DNA of 64,000 nucleotides from Shinella sp. SUS2 (GTDB lineage Bacteria; Pseudomonadota; Alphaproteobacteria; Rhizobiales; Rhizobiaceae): NCBI RefSeq assembly GCF_001262505.1, contig NZ_KQ410729.1, positions 124,001-188,000 on the forward strand, in the 5' to 3' direction. The first letter of the stretch is position 1. Each line of letters opens with the position of its first letter. Made by a program: the position numbers and the translations under genes. This document shows, piece by piece, positions 16,854-29,547 of this stretch. Under the pieces are notes generated by a model. It was not told where the DNA came from and made no database searches. It saw only the letters and a program-made list of their open reading frames with translations.

Positions 16854-17795
16854 CTAGCGATAGAAGCGGTAGCCGTCGGAGATCTCTTCCCCGAGGCGGT
16901 TGTTGTGTACGATGAACTCCTCGATGAACTCATGGAGCCCCTGTTCCATGATGTCGTCGATGGTGCGGCTGCGCAGCAGCATCAGCGTGGCGGAAGCCGT
17001 CTCGTGCGCCGCGTGGTTGTCGCCGTAAAGCTTTGCCAGATAGCCGAGATTGCTGACGATCTTGTCGTAGCTATAGGCGAGCGAGCGCGGCATGCGGTCG
17101 TTGAGGATCAGGAAGTCGGAGATGTTGGTGGAGGAATAGTCGCCGTCATAGACCCAGCTGTAGGAGCGGTGCGCCGAGACCGAGCGCAGGATCGATTCCC
17201 ATTGCATGTTGTCGAGCGAGGAGCCGACCTTGGCGATCGCCGGCAGCAGCACGTAATATTTCACGTCGAGGATGCGGGCCGTGTTGTCCGCCCGTTCGAT
17301 GAAGGTGCCGATACGCGAGAAATTGTAGATGTCGTCGCGCAGCATGGTGCCGTGGAACGCGCCACGAATGAGGGCGGTGCAACGCTTGATCGTCCCGATC
17401 ACCTCCGGCATGTCGGCGGGCTTCACGCGTTTGGAGAGCGCCAGCTTCAGCTCGATCCAGCACTCGTTGGTCGCTTCCCAGGTCTCCCGCGTCAGCGCCG
17501 TGCGCACCATGCGGGCATTGTTGCGCGCCGATTCGATGCAGGACATCACACTCGACGGGTTGGCGTGGTCGCGCAGGAGATAGTCGATGGCGTCCGCGCT
17601 CGTCAGCTTGGTGTGCACGGTGTCGAAGTCTTCGCGCACGCCGGCGCTTTGCAAGACGCCGTCCCAGTCCTCGTCGGAGGAACCGGAGCGCGTCAGCGCC
17701 ATGCGCAGGCCCGCATCGACGAGGCGGGCGATGTTCTCGCCGCGCTCGATATAGCGGAACATCCAGTAGAGGCCGTTTGCAGTTCTTCCCAGCAT
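16854..17795 (-). CDS. Alpha-E domain protein (DUF403)
   Basis: A 313-residue, almost wholly helical protein of the alpha-E/DUF403 family. It begins MLGRTANGLYWMFRYIERGENIARL, of which the first residues are the family hallmark, and ends with the Tyr-Arg-rich GYRFYR. The biochemical role is unknown. The family nearly always occurs beside a circularly permuted ATP-grasp ligase and a transglutaminase, as here, with gaps of 4 and 12 bases. It probably works with the ligase as a partner or carrier. Confidence 0.9.
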   Translation of the reverse strand: MLGRTANGLYWMFRYIERGENIARLVDAGLRMALTRSGSSDEDWDGVLQSAGVREDFDTVHTKLTSADAIDYLLRDHANPSSVMSCIESARNNARMVRTALTRETWEATNECWIELKLALSKRVKPADMPEVIGTIKRCTALIRGAFHGTMLRDDIYNFSRIGTFIERADNTARILDVKYYVLLPAIAKVGSSLDNMQWESILRSVSAHRSYSWVYDGDYSSTNISDFLILNDRMPRSLAYSYDKIVSNLGYLAKLYGDNHAAHETASATLMLLRSRTIDDIMEQGLHEFIEEFIVHNNRLGEEISDGYRFYR

Positions 17796-17799
17796 CGGC

Positions 17800-19224
17800 T
17801 CAGTCCTCCAGAACCCAGGTGTCCTTCGTGCCGCCGCCCTGGCTGGAGTTGACCACCAGCGAGCCTTCCTTCAGCGCCACGCGGGTGAGCCCGCCGGGAA
17901 TGATCTGCACCTTGTCGGAAACGAGCACATAGGGCCTGAGATCGACGTGCCGGGGCGCGATGCCCTTGTTGACGAGGATCGGGACGGTGGAGAGCGACAG
18001 CGTCGGTTGGGCGATGTAGTTCGCCGGCCGGGCTTTGAGCTTTTCGGCGAAGGCCGCGCATTCCTTCTTCGAGGCGGTCGGGCCGACCAGCATGCCGTAG
18101 CCGCCCGAACCGTGCACTTCCTTGACGACCAGTTCGCTGAGGTGTTCCAGCACGTATTTCAGGCTGTCCTCTTCCGAGCAGCGCCAGGTCGGCACGTTTT
18201 CGAGCAGCGCCTTGCGGCCGGTATAGAACTCGACGATCTCCGGCATGTAGGAATAGATCGCCTTGTCGTCGGAAATGCCGGTGCCGGGCGCATTGGCGAT
18301 GGTGATGTTGCCGGCCTTGTAGACATCCATGATGCCGGGAATGCCGAGCGCCGAATCCGGCCGGAAGGTCATCGGGTCGAGGAAGTCGTCGTCGACGCGG
18401 CGGTAGAGCACGTCGATCGCCTCGTAGCCGCGGGTCGTGCGCATCTTCACCTTGCCGTCGACGACGCGCAGGTCCGAGCCCTCGACCAGCTCCACGCCCA
18501 TCATGTCGGCGAGGAAGGAATGTTCGTAATAGGCGGAATTGAAGATGCCCGGCGTGAGCACGGCGACGCGCGGTTTTCCCGAACAGCCGGGCGGGGCCAG
18601 CGAGGCAAGGCTTTGGCGCAGCGTCTTGGGATAGTCCTCGACCGGCCGCACCTTGTTGAGGTGGAACAGTTCCGGGAACATCTGCATCATGGTTTCCCGG
18701 TTTTCCAGCATATAGCTGACGCCGGAGGGTGTGCGGGCATTGTCTTCCAGCACGTAGAACTGGTCTTCGCCCGTACGTACGATGTCGGTGCCGACGATGT
18801 GCGTATAGACGCCGCCCGGCGGCTTGAAGCCGATCATCTGCGGCAGGAAGGCGACGTTGCGCTCGATCAGCTCGCGGGGAATGCGGCCCGCCTTGATGAT
18901 TTCCTGCTTGTGGTAGATGTCATCAAGGAAGGCGTTGAGGGCGATGACCCGCTGTTCGATGCCCTGGGCGAGCCTGCGCCACTCTCGGCCGGAAATGATA
19001 CGGGGGATGATGTCGAAGGGGATGAGCTTTTCGGAGCTGTCTTCGTGTCCGTAGACCGCGAAGGTGATGCCGGTCTTTCGAAAGAGGTTCTCGGCGTCTC
19101 TTGATTTGGCGATCAGGCGAGCCCGATCCTGTCCTTCGTACCAGTCATGGTAGTTTTCGTATGGCTGCCGCGGGCCTTGGTCCGCATTCATCATTTCATC
19201 AAATGCCAAAGGCGTGTTCCCCAT
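17800..19224 (-). CDS. Circularly permuted type 2 ATP-grasp protein
   Basis: A 474-residue protein of the circularly permuted ATP-grasp family (formerly DUF404/DUF407). Recognisable stretches are FAVYGHEDSSEKLIPFDIIPR near residue 50, the IVGTDIVRTGEDQFYVLEDN region near 150, a Gly-rich HGSGGYGM loop near 380, and the C-terminal SLVVNSSQGGG. The family is thought to activate a carboxylate with ATP and form an amide bond. The ATG at 19224 gives the usual family length; a longer open frame reaches 19413 but lacks family-like residues. Neither start has a clear ribosome site. It heads the operon with alpha-E and transglutaminase. Confidence 0.87.
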   Translation of the reverse strand: MGNTPLAFDEMMNADQGPRQPYENYHDWYEGQDRARLIAKSRDAENLFRKTGITFAVYGHEDSSEKLIPFDIIPRIISGREWRRLAQGIEQRVIALNAFLDDIYHKQEIIKAGRIPRELIERNVAFLPQMIGFKPPGGVYTHIVGTDIVRTGEDQFYVLEDNARTPSGVSYMLENRETMMQMFPELFHLNKVRPVEDYPKTLRQSLASLAPPGCSGKPRVAVLTPGIFNSAYYEHSFLADMMGVELVEGSDLRVVDGKVKMRTTRGYEAIDVLYRRVDDDFLDPMTFRPDSALGIPGIMDVYKAGNITIANAPGTGISDDKAIYSYMPEIVEFYTGRKALLENVPTWRCSEEDSLKYVLEHLSELVVKEVHGSGGYGMLVGPTASKKECAAFAEKLKARPANYIAQPTLSLSTVPILVNKGIAPRHVDLRPYVLVSDKVQIIPGGLTRVALKEGSLVVNSSQGGGTKDTWVLED

Positions 19225-19540
19225 TTTTCGCCATTTGAGTACAACATCAGGGGCAATGCAAGAACCATGCTCAATTAGCAGGAAAGAATTCTCACACCGC
19301 TTTGGGAACAGCCAAACCGGCCGGAAGGACGGTTTTCCCGATGCGTGGTCTATGCGCGTGTTTACCCCGGGCTGGTTTGCGGGGAGCGGGCGGGACGGAT
19401 CTGCCGAAAACATGGGCAGATGCTGAAAAAGCGATTTTGCCCGCTCTTTCGCTGAACCTAATCATCAAGGAAATTCCTTTGACCGTCGTGGAAGCGGCGC
19501 CTATCGCTCGCGCACTGATTGTTTCCCTGCCGAAAGTCCC
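19225..19540. other. Divergent intergenic region, no gene seen
   Basis: 316 bases between the ATP-grasp gene and the exporter gene, which read away from each other. The minus-strand frame stays open through much of it, but those codons look unconserved. It must hold both promoters; I see no confident -35/-10 pair or operator. Confidence 0.6.
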
Positions 19541-20425
19541 ATGTCCCTCGATCGCCTGGCTCCTGCCATTTTCGTCCTGCTCTGGTCCACCGGCTGGGTC
19601 GTCGCGAAATACGCGACCTTCGTTTCCGAGCCGCTGACCTTTCTCGGCATCCGCTACCTGACCGCGGCGCTGCTCTTTGCCGGTTTCTGCGTCGTGACCG
19701 GCGCTGTCTGGCCGCGTGACCGGCGCACTGTCGTGCACGCCGTCGTCTCCGGCGCTTTCCTGCACGGCCTTTATCTCGGGGCGGTCTGGTGGGCGATCGG
19801 CGAGGGCGTTCCGGCGGCGCTTTCCTCCATCATAGCGGCGCTGCAGCCGTTGATGACGGCGCTGGCCGCACCGTTCTTTATCGGTGAGCGGTTGAGCCCG
19901 GCACAGAAGGCCGGCCTCTGTCTCGGCTTCCTCGGGGTGCTGTTGGCCGTACTGCCGAAATTCTTCGGCCAAGGGGCGGCAGAAATCCCGGCCTTCGCCA
20001 TCGTCGTCAACATGCTCGGCATGGCAGCCGTCACCTACGGCACGATCTACCAGAAGCAATATCTGCCGACGGGGGACATCAGGGCGATCGCGACCCTGCA
20101 ATACATCGGCGCGCTGATCGTCACCGTGCCCCTCGCGCTCAGTCTGGAAAACCTGCATGTCGATTTCGGCTGGGCTTTCTTCGCGTTGCTCGCCTGGTCG
20201 GTTCTCGGCATCTCCATGGGGGCGATCCTGCTGCTGCTCTACCTGCTGCGCCGTGGACAGGTGTCCCGTGCGGCCTCCCTCATCTACCTCGTGCCGCCGA
20301 TCGCGGCCCTCCAGGCTGCTGCCATCTTCGGCGAGGAACTGACGATCCCGATGATCCTGGGCACGCTGATCGTCGTTGTCGGCGTCTACCTCACCAACCG
20401 CAAGGACCCTGTGCCGGCGGAATGA
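19541..20425 (+). CDS. EamA/DMT-superfamily transporter
   Basis: A 294-residue inner-membrane protein with ten hydrophobic segments arranged as two tandem EamA repeats (about residues 5-135 and 150-285). The first contains the typical LLWSTGWVVAKY start, the second RAASLIYLVPP. Members export or import small metabolites and amino acids; the substrate cannot be told from sequence. No ribosome site stands out. It is a single-gene unit that ends at a bidirectional terminator shared with the convergent helicase gene. Confidence 0.87.
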   Translation: MSLDRLAPAIFVLLWSTGWVVAKYATFVSEPLTFLGIRYLTAALLFAGFCVVTGAVWPRDRRTVVHAVVSGAFLHGLYLGAVWWAIGEGVPAALSSIIAALQPLMTALAAPFFIGERLSPAQKAGLCLGFLGVLLAVLPKFFGQGAAEIPAFAIVVNMLGMAAVTYGTIYQKQYLPTGDIRAIATLQYIGALIVTVPLALSLENLHVDFGWAFFALLAWSVLGISMGAILLLLYLLRRGQVSRAASLIYLVPPIAALQAAAIFGEELTIPMILGTLIVVVGVYLTNRKDPVPAE

Positions 20426-20433
20426 ACAAACGA

Positions 20434-20459
20434 AAACGGCGGGCCGAAGCCCGCCGTTT
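20434..20459. terminator. Bidirectional terminator
   Basis: A perfect 11-bp stem (AAACGGCGGGC with GCCCGCCGTTT) around a four-base loop (CGAA; TTCG on the minus strand). A-rich and T-rich flanks on both sides suit termination of the convergent exporter and helicase genes. Confidence 0.85.
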
Positions 20460-20480
20460 CCTCATTCTATAAAGATACGC

Positions 20481-21902
20481 TTATGCCTGTTCGCGGCGCT
20501 GGCCTTCCGAACGGCGCGGCTTGCCGTTCTGGTTCGGGCGGCCCTGGCCGTTGCCGCCGCCGTGGTTGCGGTTCTGGCGCTCGCCCTGCTTCTGCGGCGG
20601 GCGGTTGCCATGCGCGCGCTTGCCGGCCGCCGGTGCGCTGCCATCGGCCTGCCCACCTTCGCCGAACGGCTTGCGCGCTGGGCGCTGGCCTGCGCGACCC
20701 TGGCTGGCGCGATGGCCGCTGCCCGAGCGGGGCTTGCGCGACTTGCCGCCGGGGCCTGCGGTGATGACGGCAGGCGCTTCACCGCTTGCGACGGTGATCT
20801 GGATGCCCATCAGCTTTTCGATATCGCGCAGCAGGTGCGCTTCGTCCGGCGTGCAGAAGGCGATGGCGATGCCGTCGCGGCCGTTGCGGGCCGTGCGGCC
20901 GATCCGGTGCACATAGGCGTCCGGCACTTCCGGCAGGTCGTAGTTGTAGACATGGGTGACGCCCGGAATGTCGATACCGCGGGCGGCGACGTCGGTGGCG
21001 ACGAGAACGCGAATTTCGCCGTCACGGAAGGCCTTGAGGGCGCGCTCGCGCTGGCCCTGGCTCTTGTTGCCGTGGATGGAGGCGGCCTTGAAGCCGATAT
21101 GGTCGAGGTGCTTCATCAGCTTCTCGGCGCCATGCTTGGTGCGCGAGAAGACGAGCGACAGGCCGTCCGGATTGTCTGACAGCGTCTTGCGCAGGATCTG
21201 CGCCTTCTGGTCCTTGCCGGGAACGTGGTGGACATACTGCTCCACCTTGTCAGCAGCCTTGCCGGGGGGCGTGACTTCGACCTTCTTCGGGTTGACGAGG
21301 TACTCGCCGGCAAGTTCGCCGATCAGCTTCGGCATGGTGGCCGAGAAGAGCAGCGTCTGGCGGTTCTTCGGCACCATCTTGGAGATCTTGCGCAGGTCGT
21401 GGATGAAGCCGAGGTCCAGCATCTGGTCGGCTTCGTCGAGCACGAGGTAGCGGGCCTGGGTCAGCGTCACGGACTTGCGGTTGACGAGATCGAGCAGGCG
21501 GCCGGGGGTGGCGACGAGGATGTCGGTGCCGCGCGAGAGCATTTCCGACTGCTTGTTGATCGATGCGCCACCGACGACGGTGACGACGCGCAGCGGCGTC
21601 TTCTTGACGAAGTCGCGCAGGTTGTCGGCGATCTGGTTCACCAGCTCGCGGGTCGGGGCGAGGATGAGGGCGCGGATGTTGCGCGGATCAGGGCGGCGGG
21701 CGTCGGCGAGAAGCTTTTCGATCATCGGCAGGCCGAAGGCGGCCGTCTTGCCGGTGCCGGTCTGGGCAAGGCCGATCAGGTCGCTGCCTTCGAGGACGAG
21801 CGGGATAGCCTTTTCCTGGATCGGCGTTGCTTTTTCAAAGCCGAGGGCGGAGAGCGTTGCGACGATGGTCTTCGAGAGGCCGAGGTCGTGGAAAGTGGTC
21901 AA
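20481..21902 (-). CDS. DEAD-box RNA helicase, RhlE type
   Basis: A 473-residue DEAD-box helicase. Visible motifs: Q motif (ATPIQEKAIP), Walker A AQTGTGKT (near 47), PTRELV, VATPGR, DEAD (near 155), SAT (near 185), ATDVAARGID and HRIGRTAR. After residue 370 comes a 100-residue tail rich in Gly, Arg, Gln, Asn and Lys, an RNA-binding tail typical of RhlE proteins. It unwinds short RNA duplexes, often in ribosome assembly or cold adaptation. It is a single-gene transcript with a long upstream region that may be a leader. Confidence 0.92.
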   Translation of the reverse strand: MTTFHDLGLSKTIVATLSALGFEKATPIQEKAIPLVLEGSDLIGLAQTGTGKTAAFGLPMIEKLLADARRPDPRNIRALILAPTRELVNQIADNLRDFVKKTPLRVVTVVGGASINKQSEMLSRGTDILVATPGRLLDLVNRKSVTLTQARYLVLDEADQMLDLGFIHDLRKISKMVPKNRQTLLFSATMPKLIGELAGEYLVNPKKVEVTPPGKAADKVEQYVHHVPGKDQKAQILRKTLSDNPDGLSLVFSRTKHGAEKLMKHLDHIGFKAASIHGNKSQGQRERALKAFRDGEIRVLVATDVAARGIDIPGVTHVYNYDLPEVPDAYVHRIGRTARNGRDGIAIAFCTPDEAHLLRDIEKLMGIQITVASGEAPAVITAGPGGKSRKPRSGSGHRASQGRAGQRPARKPFGEGGQADGSAPAAGKRAHGNRPPQKQGERQNRNHGGGNGQGRPNQNGKPRRSEGQRREQA

Positions 21903-22256
21903 GTCAAATACCTTTCGGGGCGCCAGGCGACTTTCCCGACCGCAGTTCCGGACGCGGGATCGCGTCCCGCTTTCGCTCGAACTGCCTCGGACCGGAACCG
22001 CACCATGCGCTTCCGGTTTCGTCTGGCGTCAAGAACCCCGCGTGAATTGGGAACTTGTGGGTTGGTTTGCAATCGTCTGCGCAGTCATCCGCAAATGGGA
22101 GGCGGATCGTTCTCTTGCGCTTGTCCTTCTTAGCGTCCCGTTGCAGGGACATCTCAGGCTCGCTCACGCGGCGGCCGAAGGGCGACGCTGCGGCTCATGT
22201 CGTTGTTTTGCGGTGAAAAGTCAAGTCCTAGTTTTCGCAGATGCGAAGGGGAGGCT
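21903..22256. other. Possible long leader of the helicase gene
   Basis: 354 bases upstream of the helicase start and downstream of the alkC stop. A weak minus-strand promoter (TTGACT at 22224-22219, ACATGA 18 bases later) would give a leader of about 280 bases. Small hairpins are possible at 22087-22107 (ATCCGC/GCGGAT) and 22135-22150 (GTCCC/GGGAC). An 87-codon frame here shows no protein-like features. Confidence 0.35.
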
Positions 22257-23357
22257 TCACGTCATGCGCAGGTCGAAGTCAGCCGACGCACAGATCGAGC
22301 CATTGATCAGGATCTCGATGCGGTGCGCTCCAGGATAGTAGCGCCGCGTGGTGATCGCCCGGATGGCGTGTTCCTTGTCGATCGTCTGGCTGCTGCCGGC
22401 CGGCAGATCGAGCTGCTTCCACTTGAAGACCTTCGGCGCCAGCGTGCCGTTTGCCTTCACATGGTGGATCGCATAGTCGATCATCAGCCGTTGCGGCGCC
22501 ACATCCCCGTTCGTCACGACGATGGAGAAGCCGAGCTTGTCGCCAAAGACGACGTTCGGCGTTGTGAGCGTGAGGGCCGCGCCGATGCCCCTGGCTGCCG
22601 CAAAGCCGAAATTGGCGAGCGCCTTAGCATCGCCCTTCTTCAGCAGCGTACGCGAAGCATGGCGCAGCAATTGCCGGCGCTCGGCGGAGGCGCCCTCGAT
22701 ATGCCGCTCGACGAAACCGGTGACGAGGGCGGGATGATCCTTGGCGATGTCGTTGAGGCTGTTGGCGACGGAGCGGCGCACATAGTCTTCGGGATCGTCG
22801 AGGAGGGCGACGAGGATCGGCAGGATCGGTGCCGGGTCCCTGACGAGCGCCGGCAGGCGCATCGCCCAGGGCAGCCGCGGCCGGGTGCCCTCACTGGCAA
22901 GCCGGCGGACGTGATGATTGGTATCGGCCGTCCAGTGCGCGATTTCCGTAAGCGCGCGGTCCTGCTCGGCATGGACGAAGCGGCGGATGCCGAATTCCGC
23001 TGTGAAATGCGGTGTCAGCGCCTTGAGGAGGGAAAGCGACAGGTCGAAATGCGAGAGGCCCTGTTGCGAGACGAACTGGTTGACCGGCAGAAGGGCCCAA
23101 CCGGAAACCCCCGGCCCATCCGCCTGGGGCAGTGCCCTTCGGAGGATCTCCGCGGCGGCGGCATAGTCGGCGGGCAGCGTCTCTACCAGCGCGTCCTTGA
23201 TCCGTTCGGCACGCTGCATCAGCTCCAGTGCATCCATGCCGTCGCTTGCAAGCTGCGTGAAGCGTGCCGCATCGAAATCCGGTGCGACGCGGGAAATGTG
23301 ATCCGCCATCTCCTTCACCAGTCCGGGATGCAGCAGGTTCTTGAGCGGTTCGGCCAC
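22257..23357 (-). CDS. alkC: AlkC-type DNA alkylation repair protein
   Basis: A 366-residue HEAT-like-repeat DNA glycosylase of the AlkC/AlkD superfamily. Helical repeats fill residues 1-250 (for example DDPEDYVRRSVANSLNDIAKDHP). The last 110 residues form a beta-rich, Ig-like domain (from ALTLTTPNVVFGDKLGFSI), which characterises AlkC proteins with such an extension. AlkC removes 3-methyladenine and 3-methylcytosine lesions. The start is a GTG at 23357, preceded by AGGAGAG; an ATG-led frame to 23546 adds 63 residues of non-family sequence. It diverges from the host-attachment-family gene. Confidence 0.85.
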   Translation of the reverse strand: MAEPLKNLLHPGLVKEMADHISRVAPDFDAARFTQLASDGMDALELMQRAERIKDALVETLPADYAAAAEILRRALPQADGPGVSGWALLPVNQFVSQQGLSHFDLSLSLLKALTPHFTAEFGIRRFVHAEQDRALTEIAHWTADTNHHVRRLASEGTRPRLPWAMRLPALVRDPAPILPILVALLDDPEDYVRRSVANSLNDIAKDHPALVTGFVERHIEGASAERRQLLRHASRTLLKKGDAKALANFGFAAARGIGAALTLTTPNVVFGDKLGFSIVVTNGDVAPQRLMIDYAIHHVKANGTLAPKVFKWKQLDLPAGSSQTIDKEHAIRAITTRRYYPGAHRIEILINGSICASADFDLRMT

Positions 23358-23454
23358 GGGTCTCTCCTGTCCTTTCGGGTACCCTAGCGAGCCATCACCG
23401 GGTGGGGATAGGGGCGGGCGCGGCTTTCCAACAGCTTCGTGACCCGCGCGATCA

Positions 23455-23479
23455 GGAACATGTGCCTCCTCCTTGCGTT
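23455..23479 (+). promoter_or_regulatory. EcfG/RpoE2-type promoter for the attachment-family gene
   Basis: GGAAC (23455-23459), 16 bases, CGTT (23476-23479): this matches the GGAAC-N16-CGTT form of general-stress sigma (EcfG/RpoE2) promoters of alphaproteobacteria. The start codon is 90 bases downstream. Confidence 0.7.
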
Positions 23480-23569
23480 GGATCAACGCGCATCCTGCCA
23501 CAATCCTGTCGGATGCTGCGCGGGGCGGATTCGTCCGCCTGTCCATGAATCTCGCTACGGGAGTGAAAT

Positions 23570-24022
23570 ATGACCGCTACGACTTGGATTCTCGCCGCTG
23601 ATGGCAATCAGGCTCGCCTGCTCAAGGGGGTGAACCTGTTGAAGGATGGCCAGCAGAGCCCGGAGCAGGAGGTTTTTCGCTGGGAGCCGAAGAAGGCGCA
23701 GGACATCATGGCCGACAAGCCCGGCCGCAGCCACTCCTCCGTCGGTCCCGGCCGTTCCGCAATGGAATATTCGAGCGATCCGGTGCGGGAGGAACAGCAG
23801 AAGTTCACCGCCGAAGTCGCCGGCCGCATCGATGACTATGCCGCGGAAGGCGCCTTCGACCGGCTTGTCGTCTGCGCCGCGCCGCAGACACTCGGGGACC
23901 TGCGCAACAAGCTCTCCGACAAGACGCGCACCTTGACCATGGCCGAAATCGACAAGAACTTTTCCAACCTGCCGACGGAGAAGCTGATCTCCTCCGTGCG
24001 GTCCATCATGTTCAACGCCTGA
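23570..24022 (+). CDS. Host attachment-family protein (PF10116 type)
   Basis: A 150-residue cytoplasmic protein beginning TTWILAADGNQARLL, the hallmark of the family named after an Agrobacterium host-attachment protein. It has a charged middle loop with a Ser-rich GRSHSSVGPGRSAMEY segment near residue 55 and a C-terminal alpha/beta half. The fold resembles release-factor eRF1 domain 2. The molecular role is unknown and the attachment label is historical. A GGAG site precedes the ATG, and an EcfG-type promoter lies 90 bases upstream, so general stress control is likely. Confidence 0.85.
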   Translation: MTATTWILAADGNQARLLKGVNLLKDGQQSPEQEVFRWEPKKAQDIMADKPGRSHSSVGPGRSAMEYSSDPVREEQQKFTAEVAGRIDDYAAEGAFDRLVVCAAPQTLGDLRNKLSDKTRTLTMAEIDKNFSNLPTEKLISSVRSIMFNA

Positions 24023-24040
24023 TTCTGTGCGAAAAGCGTC

Positions 24041-25636
24041 TTAGAAATCGGTGGGAACGCCGCCCTCTTCCTTGCGCCTGGCGACGAACGCTTCCAGTTC
24101 GTCCTCGATCGCCGGGTCGAGCGGCGGCTTCTCGTAGGCGTTGAGCTTTTCCTTGAAGACCCGGTTGGCATGGTCGTAGGTGGTCGGCCGGCCGGCTTCC
24201 GTCCAGGTCTCGAAGTTGCGCCAGTCCGAGAGGATCGGCGAATAGAATGCCGTCTCGTAACGGGCGAGCGTATGGGGTGTGCCGAAGAAGTGGCCGCCCG
24301 GCCCGACGTCGCGCACGGCCTCCAGGCCGAGGGCATCGGGGCTGACATCGAGTGGTGCCAGATATTCCGCCACCATCTGCAGCATGTCGACATCGAGGAT
24401 GAACTTTTCGAAGGAGGCCGTCAGGCCGCCCTCGCTCCAGCCGGCCGAATGCATGATGAAATTGCCGCCGCCCTGTGTGAGCGCCCAGAGGGAGAAGGCG
24501 GATTCGTAGGCGGCCTGCGCATCCAGCGTGTTCGAGGCGTTGGTGTTCGAGGTGCGATAGGGGATGTTGTATTTGCGTGCGAGCTGCCCGCCCGCAACCA
24601 CCGCCTTCATGTATTCCGGCGTGCCAAAGGCCGGCGCGCCCGTTTTCATGTCCACGTTGGAGGTGAAGCCGCCATACATGACCGGCGCGCCGCGCCGCAC
24701 CATCTGCGTGAAGGCGATGCCGGCCAGCGCCTCGGCATTCTGCTGTACGACTGCGCCTGATATCGTCACCGGTGCCATGGCGCCGGCGAGGGTGAAGGGC
24801 GTCACCACCACGACCTGCCCCCGCGCCGACATCTCGATGATGCCCTGCAGCATCGGTCCGTCGAGGCGCAGCGGCGAAGATGTGTTGATGATGGTGAAGA
24901 GCGAGGGCTCGCGCTCCATCTGCTCCATCGAGATGCCGCGGCCGATGCGGGCGATCTCGATGCCATCGAGATTGCGCTGCCGGCCGAGCGAATAGACGTG
25001 GAAGACCTTGTCGGTCAGCGTCACCAGATCCGACAAGCAGTCGAGATGGCGAACGGAGGCGTGGATGTCGACCGGCTCGACGGGATAGCCGCCCGTTGTA
25101 TGGATGATGTCGTAGGACTGGGCGAGCTTCACCAGCTTGCGGAAATCCTCCTGATTGCCGGCGCGCCGGCCGCCGTCGCGGTCGGCGACGAAGGGGGCAG
25201 AAGCGATCTGCGCGAAGACGAGATTGTTGCCGCCGATCTCCACATTGCGCAGGGGGTTGCGCGCATGCATCGTGAAGGCCGGCGGGACGGAAGACATCAT
25301 GTCCAGGATGAGGCCGCGGTCGAAGCGCACGCGGTCCGTACCGGGCGTCACGTCCGCGCCGGCCGCCTTCATGCGCTCGCGGGCCTCCGGCAGGATGATG
25401 TCCATGCCGATCTCTTCTAGGATGGCGAGCGAGGCCTGATGGACGGCCTCCAGCGCATCCTCGGAAAGCACCGCGGAGGGGGCCGTCGTGTTGACGAGAT
25501 TGAGATATTTCGATGTGGTCTGCGGCCGGCGGGTGCGCTCTGCACTGCGCCCGCCGCTGCGGCGCCGGCGCTCGACGGGCGCCTCGGATGCCTCCGGTTG
25601 TTCGAGGTGATTTTCGAGTTTGATCACGTCGCCCAT
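24041..25636 (-). CDS. MttB-family corrinoid-dependent methyltransferase (non-pyrrolysine)
   Basis: A roughly 531-residue TIM-barrel protein of the trimethylamine methyltransferase (MttB) superfamily. Family stretches include LVNTTAPSAVLSEDALEAVH near residue 45 and SAGWSEGGLTASFEKFILD near residue 400. No in-frame TAG exists, so pyrrolysine is not encoded. Such homologues demethylate quaternary amines such as glycine betaine and pass the methyl group to a corrinoid protein, but no corrinoid partner lies in the window. The N-terminus carries an unusual basic stretch (RRRRSGG). The start is uncertain: ATGs at 25636 and 25681 are both possible and neither has a strong ribosome site. The gene diverges from the hybrid kinase. 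Confidence 0.85.
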   Translation of the reverse strand: MGDVIKLENHLEQPEASEAPVERRRRSGGRSAERTRRPQTTSKYLNLVNTTAPSAVLSEDALEAVHQASLAILEEIGMDIILPEARERMKAAGADVTPGTDRVRFDRGLILDMMSSVPPAFTMHARNPLRNVEIGGNNLVFAQIASAPFVADRDGGRRAGNQEDFRKLVKLAQSYDIIHTTGGYPVEPVDIHASVRHLDCLSDLVTLTDKVFHVYSLGRQRNLDGIEIARIGRGISMEQMEREPSLFTIINTSSPLRLDGPMLQGIIEMSARGQVVVVTPFTLAGAMAPVTISGAVVQQNAEALAGIAFTQMVRRGAPVMYGGFTSNVDMKTGAPAFGTPEYMKAVVAGGQLARKYNIPYRTSNTNASNTLDAQAAYESAFSLWALTQGGGNFIMHSAGWSEGGLTASFEKFILDVDMLQMVAEYLAPLDVSPDALGLEAVRDVGPGGHFFGTPHTLARYETAFYSPILSDWRNFETWTEAGRPTTYDHANRVFKEKLNAYEKPPLDPAIEDELEAFVARRKEEGGVPTDF

Positions 25637-25883
25637 GTGCAGCGCAGCCCCGGTCTGGTTTGCCTCTTGCCCTTGTTGCATATCTTGCGCGCGCGTGCCT
25701 CCGCCATTTGCGACAGCGAAATGCCCTGGTTGATAAGCAATAGCGGCGAAGTGCATTTTCGGAACACGCCTGCCCGGATGCATGACTTCCGGCAACGAAC
25801 GGTTAACCATCCGTTCAAGGATTGATGATACTCCCCGAGGGGTATGAATCTCTCCCTCCGTGCCGCTTTGGGGAGCAACTGGC

Positions 25884-29543
<3,660 letters not shown>

Positions 29544-29547
29544 CGGC

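Noticed and set aside
16308..17852. A 514-codon plus-strand frame
   Set aside because: It lies opposite the transglutaminase and alpha-E genes, which have clear catalytic and family signatures; the plus frame has only shadow composition.
21904..22167. An 87-codon frame upstream of the helicase
   Set aside because: No ribosome site and no recognisable features; more likely part of the untranslated region.
24041..25636. Pyrrolysine-containing trimethylamine methyltransferase
   Set aside because: There is no in-frame amber codon, so this belongs to the non-pyrrolysine MttB group.
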